Positions 46,146 through 55,778 of a DNA stretch of 64,000 nucleotides are shown here, piece by piece. How positions within the stretch are numbered: position 1 is the stretch's first letter; each line of letters begins with the position of its first letter. The translations under genes were made by a program, and so were the position numbers. The notes beneath the pieces were generated by a model. It did not search any database. It was not told where the DNA came from and saw nothing but the letters and a program-made list of their open reading frames with translations. Source of the stretch: Plantago ovata (Eukaryota; Streptophyta; Magnoliopsida; Lamiales; Plantaginaceae); the NCBI GenBank assembly GCA_028274465.1, contig CM051457.1, positions 49,136,362 to 49,200,361 on the forward strand. Reading direction: 5' to 3'.

Positions 46146-46167
46146 AATCTATTCTTTCGAATAGGTT
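46146..46167. repeat. Conserved hairpin of the E family (E4)
   Basis: Arms AATCTATTC and GAATAGGTT. The second copy at 46262 has lost its right arm. Confidence 0.7.
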
Positions 46168-47069
46168 TGGGGAGGGGGTTACGCTATCGTTAGACTTGGT
46201 TTTTTTCAATTTTTAGTGTGTGGTGTGAGTTTATTTTCCTTTTTCGTAAATTTTGTACTCCAACCTATTCTTTCGTTGCTCTAATCTGTCGTTTGTGTGT
46301 CATTTTAATTTCTTTTTCGTTGTGCTACTGCTGGATAAAAAAAAAAGAAAAAAAAAGAAGAATAAGAAACATTCCAGAAAAAAAAAAGAAAAAAATCTGG
46401 AAAAGAAAAAAAAGAAAAAAAAAAGAGAAAAGACCCCAAAAAAGCAAAGAAGGGTCCAAAAAAGAAGCCAAAAAGCAGTTTAGCAAAAGTGTGTGTCTCA
46501 TTTTTCAATTCTTGTAATGTTCATAATCGAGTTGTAATTTTTGTTTTTTGTTTGAGTGTCATCTGTTCTAGACCACCCTCGTCCTGCCATTCAGGAAGTG
46601 GTGAATAGCTTAAGGCTTTGCTTGAGAGATGAGTAGAATAGGGGAGAGTTATCGTTTTTAGGGAACCCTCCTTCGTTTGATGAGAGCCAGTATTGGTTCG
46701 ACCTCTTTGAGGAAAAGTCTTAACTTGGTGAACAGCAGTAAGTCCTCAGTTTTATAGGCACGGGACAACCATTCATATTTTAACATGTTTCATTACGTCG
46801 TCACTGACAAGGTCCACGTAGAGAATGTTACGAGAGACTATCTTGTTTTACATAAGTGCTTATGTGAATGTGTATGAGTCAATCGAGGCATTCTGCAACC
46901 TATATTCATGTTATGATTTGTATGGTTTTTGTTCATATGTTTTTTGATAGATTCAGTAGATTAGTTCATTTCATTTGGCATGAGACTCCATTTTTTGTGG
47001 TGCATTGTTTTTTGCATTAGAGTCTAGCTTAGTTGCTTGAGGACAAGCAAAGGTTCGGTTTGGAGAGTT

Positions 47070-48060
47070 TGATGAACGTGTATTTTACACTTTCATTCGA
47101 GTCTTTTTTCACCAATTTTAGCTATCCTCTATGTTAATTTAGCTAAATTTTAGTGCATTTTATTAGAATAGTGTCACGTTTCCCTTTAGTTTGCATTTTA
47201 CAGGTTTTAGGTGAAAAACGTGGTTTTCCGGGCAATTATATTGAAGAGAATGAAGAATCGGTGTTCCGAGGACATTTTTGGAGTATCTAGAAGATTCCAG
47301 ATGGGATTTGAAGTCTAGGGGTCGAGTCTGAAGGCTAAAAGGTCACTAGAAGGCAAAAACCGAGTCCGAAACGGAAAAGAAATCCAAAAACGTGTCGAAA
47401 ACGCGTCCTTGGCCGACTGCAACTCCCGGGCGATTCGCCCCACACCAGGCGATTCGCCCGGTGTGTGGGGCGACGTTCCGATCTCCTATATATAGTTGCT
47501 CAGTTTTCTCCGTTTTTCATACTTTCTGAGACCTTTTTCACACCTTTCACATTAGTTTTAGGTAGGAATTCTCCAGAGCCTGTTCTGGGGATTCTTAGCA
47601 TAGGAGACACTTTTTCTTATCGTTTTGGAGCTTGTGAGATCGCGATTCTTCGGAGATTGACAACCTTCGGTAACATTGTATCTTGCAATTTTTTCTATTC
47701 ATATTTATTTATCTTTCTACATGTTTTCATTCAATCTTGCTATGATTTCTGTTGATTGCATGACATCTATGAGTAGCTAAATTTATCGTTGGTGATAGTA
47801 TGTGATTTCTTAGCGAAGGGTTAATCATTATGCTGATGGCGGTAAAGCGAATCAGACTTTTGAGTTATTGCTTTATTTCTTTGATCTATCTAAGCCCTCT
47901 ATCTTCGTAGTGTTGAATAATAACGGAACACATTGGACAATTCATTGATCAAAGATCTCTATGCAAAACGATCGGGTACTTCATGCATGATTATTAAACT
48001 GCTATGCTTTGAATGATCATACTATCACTAACTTCCATTATCTTGATAAGAAAAACCTGT
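47070..48060 (+). repeat. E4 3' LTR, first part
   Basis: Starts TGATGAACG after the polypurine tract. TATA box at 47486-47495 with palindromes at 47425-47474. It is broken at 48060 by T1 and resumes at 60918. Confidence 0.9.
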
Positions 48061-48890
48061 TGTAGACATTTAAATTTTATGTCTAATAAAATCAATTTAA
48101 AAATAAACTTCTGTATTTAATTGGAGTTTGCTAAATTTAATTCCAATTATTATAGGGTTTTTTAATTGATTTTAAATGCCTATTTAGTGGCCAATCAAAT
48201 GGTGCCATGTCATAAAGTTGATGCAGTTATTAATTAATTGCTGGAAATAAATATAGATAAGATCAAATCTGTATCGACCAATCAGAATTGATCCTTCTCT
48301 TTTTCCTCACCTATATAAGGAGCTCATTCTCCACCAAAAAAAACACAATTCAGAATTCACAATTCAGAAGCCAGAATTCCAGAGCTCAAACAGAAGTGAA
48401 GAATTCCACAGCAAGCCAAGAACATCAAAGGCATCTTTTCAAGCAAGAACAACTCCAGTTCTTCAAGAAGTCAAAGCCAGCTCCAAGAACAAGTCGCGAA
48501 GACACTTGCAGCAGCAACGGAAGATCGAACTCCAACGCAAGAAGCTCGTGGAGGCACTCGCTCGAAGATCGAAGCAACGTACGTCCCAAATTCAAGATCA
48601 AGTCTCTACGACCTTTGAAGACGTGCTCGTTCGCGAAGATCAAACTCAAGACCCGGTGTTCAATTCAAGATCAAGCGCGAAGCCCTTGAATTAACGTTTC
48701 CAAGCGAATTCAGGTCAAGACCGGTCAGGTTCAAGATAAAGCTGCGAAGGCCCCTGAACTGACGCTCTCAAGACAATAGTTCGCGTAGATTTTCCGAGTC
48801 GTTGACTAGAATCAGAGATTTTCTCTAGATATTGTAACCCCAAATTACTCAAGATCAATAAATTCAATTTGTGCAATTTTATTTGTTACA
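48061..48890 (+). repeat. T1 5' LTR (830 bp)
   Basis: TGTAGACATT ... TTTGTTACA. A TATA box (CTATATAAGG) lies near 48311. The 133-codon frame inside it recurs in the other LTR and is not considered a gene. Confidence 0.95.
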
Positions 48891-48896
48891 AATTTG

Positions 48897-48914
48897 TGGC
48901 ACACCCGGTGGGAC
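48897..48914 (+). promoter_or_regulatory. T1 primer-binding site
   Basis: TGGCACACCCGGTGGGAC, six bases after the LTR, begins with TGG (complement of CCA). The matching tRNA (possibly an Arg tRNA, as used by Tat relatives) was not verified. Confidence 0.7.
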
Positions 48915-48956
48915 CTCTCTACCTCTCATCTCTAGTCATCAACGCAGGAAATCAAC

Positions 48957-51476
48957 ATGCCTCCCAAGAAGAAAAGTTAAAACTTGAACGACAAAGAAGT
49001 TGACTGTGAAATTGATAAGAGTGAGTCAGAATCCGATGAAGAAGACTCATCTGACAAGGATGATAGATCAGCAAGCAAGTCTGCTAATTCACAGGGAGAT
49101 TTGGCGTCCCTGGCGGAACAAATACAAGCTCTCACCAAGGGTATAGAATACCTTGTGAAGCAAAGTAGGGATCAAGACGCTAAAATCGCAAAACTCATGT
49201 GTCAAGACACTGGAGAGGACAGTTGTCACAAAGAAAAGCCACATGAAGAATATGACGAGACCCCTCCCAAGGACAAAAGGAAGAAGAAGGAGGGTTCTTC
49301 AACTCAACACTTCAAGGTTTATTCCGACGGAACGATCCCTGTTGATCGAATCAAGGAGTTCATCATGGGGACTTGAAAAGAGAAATTCGACGAGAGCTCC
49401 AAGCCATCATCCGCATACTCCAAGCCGTACACGCAAAGGATCGATAACCTGAAAATTCCGTATGCTTATCAGCCACCCAAGTTCCAACAGTTTGATGGAA
49501 AAGGAAATCCAAGACAGCACGTCGCGCACTTTGTAGAGACATGCAACAACGCGGGAACCTACGGTGACCACCTCGTCAAACAATTTGTTCGCTCTCTGAA
49601 GAACAACGCATTTGACTGGTACACGGACCTGGAAGCAGGATCAATCGACAGTTGGGATGAGTTGGAACGACAATTCCTTAATCGTTTCTACAGCACAAGG
49701 AGAACTGTCAGCATGATTGAACTCACAAACTCGCGTCAATGGAATGAAGAGCCCGTCACGGATTACATCAATCGTTGGAGGAATCTAAGCCTCAACTGCA
49801 AGGACCGACTGTCTGAAATATCAGCGATTGAGATGTGCATACAAGGAATGCATTGGGGACTGCGCTACATTCTTCAAGGCATCCAACCGCGGACTTTTGA
49901 AGAACTAGCCACTCGAGCACATGATATGGAATTGAGCATAGCATCAAGTGGAAGCTCGGGACCTCCTATAAACAGATCACGTACATTCCATGACAACGCA
50001 GATACCAAGAAAGGAGGAAGGCCTCAATCTAAAGAGAAAGGGTCAATGGCGACAACTGTTACAAAAGTCAAAGTCCCTAAAACTATCAAAGATAAACCTG
50101 CAGAGAAATCAACTCACGTGGTACCGTATACCACTCCGCAGAAGGAAGAACAGAGGAAGATGACTTTGAAAGAAATGACTGGAAAGAAGTACCCGTTCCT
50201 CAACTCCCATGTCCCAACATTATTTGATGAGTTGCTTAACAGAAATTTAATCGAATTGCCTGAGATGAAAAGACCTGAAGAGGAAGGTCGTGTCGATGAC
50301 CCTAAGTATTGCAAGTACCATCGCTTGGTGAGCCATGCAATACAAGATTGTTTTGTCTTCAAAGAGAAGGTTATGAGGCTCGTGCGAGAAGGCAAGATAA
50401 CACTAGAAGAAGAGGCTGAAAATGCTAACACTGCTTCTGTGGAGCGTGAAGTTGAAGACATTTGCAACATCAAAGATACGTATGAAGGAGCCATTCCCAC
50501 CGTTGCAACACAAGATGGCACCGAACTGTGTATGGCAACGATCTCCTTTACTGATGAAGATCTTTTGCTTGGATCTAAGCCTCACAATCGACCATTGTTC
50601 GTAAGTGGTTATGCCAATGAGCAAAAGGTAAAGAGGATATTGATTGATGGAGGTTTCGCTGTTAACATTTTACCCATACGTACGATGAAGGAGATAGGCG
50701 TCACAGTTGAAGAACTTTCCAAGAGTCGTTTGATGATTCAAGGCTTCAACCAAGGGGGACAAAGGGCAATTGGGATCATACGTCTTGGATTATTGATCGA
50801 AGATATGTTGTCCACCACACTTTTCCATGTTATAGATGCCAAAACATCTTATAACATGCTCCTAGGAAGGCCATGGATACATGAAAATGGAGTGGTTCCG
50901 TCAACATTACACCAATGTTTTCAATATTGCCACAATGGAGAAGTGAAGAAGGTAATGGCCGATGATAAGCCCTTCACTGAAGCCGAATCACACTTTGCCG
51001 ATGCCAAGTACTATGTTAAACGTATCGAAGAACTAGAGGATGTAGAAGGCTCGCCAAACAACACTTCTGTATCAGAGCAAAACGAGAAGAATCAACCTAC
51101 CTTGGGTGGTTGTTCAAAGGAATCTCCGCGTGATGAGACACTGGAAGGGCTCACTCTGCCTTTAACAAAGATGACTATCTCTGCTCCGGCCCCAGCTCCA
51201 ATCAAGGGATTCGTTCGCCCCGTTCACGCGCCATCAGCAGAGCACGGATTTGCAAATGAACATTTTGGTCCGAATGCGCTAAAACTTCTGATTAATGCTG
51301 GATATGATCCTAAAAAGGGTACTCCACTCACGGGCCTGACATCTAATTCTGCCAAGACGAACGCACGACAAGGAGGTCAAACCCGAGAAGGTCTAGGATT
51401 CGCACAACCCGAGCCAATCCGTATCACTCTTAAGCAAGCTAGCGCCAATATTATTAGTGGAAGGAGAAACTCCTAA
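48957..51476 (+). pseudogene. T1 gag-protease frame, two premature stops
   Basis: Starts ATG 48957 (MPPKKKS). TAA at 48978-48980 and TGA at 49374-49376 break it; the rest is one frame to 51476. It has an acidic N-terminus, a Retrotrans_gag core from about 49480 to 49930 (NAFDWYTDL, SWDELERQFLNRFY), a basic linker, a short CKYHRLVSHAIQDC zinc-binding-like motif near 50310-50350, then the aspartic protease with LIDGGFAVNILP at about 50640-50675. DGG instead of DSG/DTG is usual in plant Tat and Athila groups. It overlaps pol by 20 bases in a different frame. Confidence 0.85.
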
Positions 51477-54400
51477 CATCGATAGCGATCATCCGCAGGA
51501 TCCCAATGAACAATCGCGGGTGTCCATCTTCAATAGACTTGGACCAATCAAGAAATCAGTACACCACAGGCTTGGTCCCGTTAGAAAGTCAGCACATCAA
51601 AGACTTGGTCCGATTAGAAAGACAATTCACCAAAGGCTCGGCCCGGTTGGAAAAACAATACATCAAAGGTTAGGACCTAAAGAAATGGAAGATGCAGAAA
51701 AGAGGCTTGACTCTAGTTTTCCCAAAAAGCTTCGAAGTACGGTCCCATCTCGAATGGTGAGAGTTGAGGACATCGTTTTGTCATGCGAGGAAGTCTTGAA
51801 GGCAAAGTTACATACAGTAGTATACACAAGGATTCCAAACGAAAAGGTTGAGGATGACGAAATAGCACCATCATATCACGTCACTTTGAAAGATGATGAT
51901 ATCATCGAAGAAGAAGATGCTGAGGATGCTCCACCCGAGTTTGAGGAAGGTGTCAAAGCCACTGTAGATGAACTGAAGGAAGTCAACCTTGGTGATTCAA
52001 ATCAGCCTCGACCAACATACATAAGCGCTTTGCTCAACACTGAGGAAGAGGAGACATATCTTGCACTGTTGAAAGAATTCATTGATGTGTTTGCTTGGAC
52101 ATACAAAGAAATGTCGGGTTTAGACCCCAAGGTAGCCGTCCATCAACTTTCAGTCAAGAGTGGAACTCGTCCAGTAAAACAGGGCCAAAGACGCTTCCGC
52201 CCTCAGCTAATCCCATCAATCGAAGGTGAAGTAAATAGGCTCATTGAAGCAGGATTTATTCGCGAAGTCAAGTATCCTACATGGATTTCTAGCATCGTCC
52301 CAGTGAAAAAGAAGAATGGCCAAATTCGAGTATGCGTGGATTTTAGAGACCTGAACATTGCATGTCCAAAGGATGACTTTCCATTACCAATACCAGAACT
52401 AATGATCGACGCCACCACTGGCCATGAAGCATTGTCATTCATGGATGGATCTTCTGGGTACAATCAAATTCGCATGTCTCCTAAAGATGAAGAGCTGACG
52501 GCTTTCCGTACTCCGAAAGGAATTTACTGTTACAAAGTGATGCCCTTCGGTCTGAAGAATGCTGGAGCAACTTACCAAAGAGCAATGCAGAAAATATTTG
52601 ATGATATGCTTCATAAGAATGTAGAATGCTACGTAGATGATTTGGTTGTGAAATCCAAGGAACGGAAAGGTCATCTTGACGATCTAAGGAAAGTGTTTGA
52701 AAGGCTACGAAGATATCAGTTAAAAATGAACCCATTAAAGTGTGCATTCGGTGTAAAATCCGGAAAATTCTTGGGCTTTGTAGTTCGTCAACGAGGAATA
52801 GAAATTGAGCAAGCAAAGATAGATGCAATTGTGAAGATGCCTGAGCCGCGCAACATTCATGAGCTCAAAAGCTTGAGAGGGAAGGTAGCATATCTCCGAA
52901 GGTTCATATCCAATCTCGCTGGAAGATGTCAACCGTTCAGTCACCTCATGAAGAAAGATGTTCCGTTTAAATGGGATCAGTCATGTAGAAATGCATTTGA
53001 GAGCATAAAAGCATACCTCATGAATCCTCCCGTGTTAGCAGCTCCAAAACCAGGCCGCCCATTGATTTTATATATCGCTGCGCAAGAGAGTTCCGTTGGA
53101 GCACTACTCGCCCAAGAAAATGACGGAGGAAAGGAAAATGCGCTCTACTACTTAAGCCGAACGATGACACCTAATGAACTGAAGTATTCTCCCATAGAGA
53201 AGCTATGCTTATCCCTCATCTTTGCAATCCAAAAGTTGAAGCATTACTTCCATGCACATACGGTTCGTCTTGTCTCAAAGGCTAACCCATTAAAGTATGT
53301 CATGACAAGGCCAGTACTTTCTGATAGGCTGGCAAGATGGTACTTACAGCTCCAACAGTTCGAGATTACCTATGTACCCCAAAAGGCTGTGAAAGGACAA
53401 GTCATAGCCGATTTCCTGGCCGATCACCCTATTCCTGCCGATTGGGAACTGATGGATGACTTACCCGATGAAGATGTCCTGACAGTCGAAGTAACCCAAC
53501 CCTGGAAGATGTACTTTGATGGTGCTTCTCATAGAAATGGTGCGGGGGCTGGAGTCGTATTTATCTCACCAGACGGAAGTGTGCTGCCATACTCATTCAC
53601 TCTAACTCAAAATTGTTCAAATAATGTCGCAGAATACCAAGCCTTAATACTTGGTTTAGAAATGGCAGTGGACGCAAAGCATTTGCAACTTGATGTGTAT
53701 GGCGACTCTCAATTGGTAGTCAAACAACTATCTGGAGAATACGATGTTAAGAAGGACGAACTAGTTCCATATGTCGACTATGCTAGGAAATTGATTGCGT
53801 GGCTTGGAGAAGTATCAGTCCAACACATTCCGAGAGGTGAAAATGGGCAGGCAGATGCTTTAGCAAAACTTGCTTCTACTCTCACAATGCCTGAAACAAA
53901 GTTTAGCGTTCCTGTCTGCCAAAGTTGGATTATCCCTCCATCACTTGATGATAATGATGGCGAAGGCAAAGAAGAAATCCTTGCTATAGAAGTACATGAG
54001 ATTGAGAAAGAGGATTGGCGCCAATGTTTGGTGGATTACTTGAAGTATGACAAATTGCCTGATGAACCACGACGAAGGCCAGAAATCAGACGTCGCGCAA
54101 CCCGCTTCATATACTACAATGACACACTTTACAGACGCTCTTTCAATGAAGTCTTCTTACGTTGCTTGGGAGAGGAAGAAGCTTTGCAAGCAATGGAGGA
54201 AGCTCATTCTGGAGTCTGCGGTGCGCATCAATATGGCCCAAAGTTACACTTCCGAATCAAGAGGATGGGATACTATTGGCCCACAATGGTCCAAGATTGC
54301 ATGGATTATGCGAAAAGGTGTCAAGCGTGTCAATTCCATGCTAACTTTATCCATCAACCGCCTGAGCCATTGCATCCAACTGTCGCGTCTTGGCCATTTG

Positions 54401-55260
54401 ACGTATGGGGACTAGATGTAGTAGGACCGATGACAAAGTCATCTGCTGGCCATCAATATATCTTGGCAGCAACAGATTACTTCTCTGAATGGGCCGAAGC
54501 TGTACCTTTGAAAGAAGTTAAGAAAGAGAATGTCGCCGATTTTATTCGCACAAACATCATTTATCGCTATGGGATTCCTCGGTACATAATCACCGACAAT
54601 GGGAAGCCTTTCTGCAATAGTCTCATCGACAAGCTATGCGAAAAGTTTGGTTTCAAGCAAAGGAAATCTTCAATGTACAATGCTGCCGCCAATGGCCTCG
54701 CTGAAGCTTTCAACAAGACGCTGTGCAATTTGTTGAAGAAGATCGTCGCAAAGACAAGAAGGGATTGGCATGAAAGAGTTGGAGAAGCCTTATGGGCTTA
54801 CAGGAAAACTCATAGAACTCCTACACAAGCAACGCCCTACTCATTGGTGTATGGCGTAGAGGCCGTCCTTCCGCTCGAGCAACAGATCCCATCCTTAAGA
54901 GTAGCAATCCAAGAAAGTCTCTCTGAAGAAGAAAACATATGTTTACGCCTTGAAGAGTTAGAAGGATTGGATGAAAAGAGACTCGAAGCTCAACAAAGAC
55001 TTGAATGCTACCAAGCTCGTCTGTCTAGAGCCTTTAACAAGAAGGTGCACACACGATCCTTTCAAGTTGGAGACTTGGTGCTCGCTGTCAGAAGACCCAT
55101 CATCATAACCCACAAAACAGGGAATAAGTTTCTGTCAAAGTGGGATGGTCCGTATGTAATCATAGAAGCTTACAACAGTGGAGCATACAAGTTAGTTGCT
55201 GAAGATGGTTTAAGAGTTGGCCCAATCAACGGGAAATTCTTAAAACGATACTACCCATAA
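51457..55260 (+). CDS. T1 Pol: reverse transcriptase, two RNases H, integrase (1,267-residue frame)
   Basis: Open from 51457, with no ATG at its start, so it was probably fused to gag-protease or reached by frameshifting. Residues 25-78 are tandem RLGP repeats. RT spans roughly residues 265-430, with VCVDFRDLN, the active site YVDD at 392 (bases 52630-52641) and LGFVV. The Ty3-type RNase H follows (about 535-615). A second RNase H occupies about 682-810 (YFDGASHRNG, NVAEYQAL, VYGDSQLVV). Integrase has an HHCC-like zinc segment near 915-962 (CQACQ) and a catalytic core with D in LDVVGP, D in ITDNGKPF and E in LAEAFNK. It ends with a GDLVL...GPY C-terminal domain. All catalytic residues seem present. 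It makes cDNA and integrates it. Confidence 0.95.
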   Translation: MEGETPNIDSDHPQDPNEQSRVSIFNRLGPIKKSVHHRLGPVRKSAHQRLGPIRKTIHQRLGPVGKTIHQRLGPKEMEDAEKRLDSSFPKKLRSTVPSRMVRVEDIVLSCEEVLKAKLHTVVYTRIPNEKVEDDEIAPSYHVTLKDDDIIEEEDAEDAPPEFEEGVKATVDELKEVNLGDSNQPRPTYISALLNTEEEETYLALLKEFIDVFAWTYKEMSGLDPKVAVHQLSVKSGTRPVKQGQRRFRPQLIPSIEGEVNRLIEAGFIREVKYPTWISSIVPVKKKNGQIRVCVDFRDLNIACPKDDFPLPIPELMIDATTGHEALSFMDGSSGYNQIRMSPKDEELTAFRTPKGIYCYKVMPFGLKNAGATYQRAMQKIFDDMLHKNVECYVDDLVVKSKERKGHLDDLRKVFERLRRYQLKMNPLKCAFGVKSGKFLGFVVRQRGIEIEQAKIDAIVKMPEPRNIHELKSLRGKVAYLRRFISNLAGRCQPFSHLMKKDVPFKWDQSCRNAFESIKAYLMNPPVLAAPKPGRPLILYIAAQESSVGALLAQENDGGKENALYYLSRTMTPNELKYSPIEKLCLSLIFAIQKLKHYFHAHTVRLVSKANPLKYVMTRPVLSDRLARWYLQLQQFEITYVPQKAVKGQVIADFLADHPIPADWELMDDLPDEDVLTVEVTQPWKMYFDGASHRNGAGAGVVFISPDGSVLPYSFTLTQNCSNNVAEYQALILGLEMAVDAKHLQLDVYGDSQLVVKQLSGEYDVKKDELVPYVDYARKLIAWLGEVSVQHIPRGENGQADALAKLASTLTMPETKFSVPVCQSWIIPPSLDDNDGEGKEEILAIEVHEIEKEDWRQCLVDYLKYDKLPDEPRRRPEIRRRATRFIYYNDTLYRRSFNEVFLRCLGEEEALQAMEEAHSGVCGAHQYGPKLHFRIKRMGYYWPTMVQDCMDYAKRCQACQFHANFIHQPPEPLHPTVASWPFDVWGLDVVGPMTKSSAGHQYILAATDYFSEWAEAVPLKEVKKENVADFIRTNIIYRYGIPRYIITDNGKPFCNSLIDKLCEKFGFKQRKSSMYNAAANGLAEAFNKTLCNLLKKIVAKTRRDWHERVGEALWAYRKTHRTPTQATPYSLVYGVEAVLPLEQQIPSLRVAIQESLSEEENICLRLEELEGLDEKRLEAQQRLECYQARLSRAFNKKVHTRSFQVGDLVLAVRRPIIITHKTGNKFLSKWDGPYVIIEAYNSGAYKLVAEDGLRVGPINGKFLKRYYP
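51529..51690 (+). repeat. Tandem RLGP repeats at the start of T1 Pol
   Basis: Five units of about 11 codons built on (H/N)(Q/H)RLGP(I/V)(R/K/G)K. Spacing and sense are conserved while codons differ. A linker function between protease and RT is possible. Confidence 0.8.
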
Positions 55261-55700
55261 AAAAAAAAAAAAAACAAAAAAACAAAAAAAAAAAATAAAA
55301 AACACGGTGCCCTCAAAAGAAACAGGGGCACCCACAAAAAAAAAAAAAGACGATGCCCTCAAAAGAAACAGGGGCACCAATATCTCCTGACCCGCATGAG
55401 TATAAACTGTGTACGGTAACCACCAAATGGTAACATATGTGGTTAAACTATTAACTTCCCCACCAAATGGCAACATATGTGGTTAAACTGTTAACTTCCC
55501 CACCAAAGGTGTTTTATGTGGTTAAACTTCAACCCCCACTTTGTCTAAGGTGGTTAATTAATAGATACTCCTGGCCCGCACGAGTTAAAACTGTGTACGG
55601 CACCCCCCCTCTCTTTTCAAAAAAAAGAAAAATCTTGAACTACGTGATGACTTGATCCTTTTGTAAGGTACGTAGGCAGCTTAGAAATTCTAAGTTCAGT
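55261..55700. repeat. T1 3' spacer with A-rich tract and short tandem repeats
   Basis: An A-rich run follows the pol stop. A 27-bp word containing GATGCCCTCAAAAGAAAC is present twice (near 55309 and 55351). A 40-bp unit with ACATATGTGGTTAAACT occurs two to three times (55420-55530). GTGTACGG words recur near 55409 and 55593. No coding sequence on the plus strand. Confidence 0.7.
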
Positions 55701-55778
55701 CGCAACATTTAAAAAGAGGTTTGGTGGTGCGAATTGCAAGCGAATGTATAAAGTATTGCTACGAAGTTGCATGGAAAA

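Noticed and set aside
8753..46517. Lys-rich or Phe-rich frames at 8753, 21734, 24519 and 46218
   Set aside because: They read through the A-rich or T-rich tract conserved in the 3' region of E elements.
7471..47755. Recurring open frame of about 90 codons (containing LGRNSPEPVLGI) at 7471-7755, 17250-17534, 41089-41349 and 47465-47755
   Set aside because: It lies in the same place of each E-family LTR, downstream of the TATA box. Its conservation follows from LTR homology, and no family or domain is recognisable.
51440..51480. Programmed frameshift as an established feature between protease and pol
   Set aside because: No classic slippery sequence is evident, and this copy already has stops, so a simple indel is equally likely; kept only as a question.
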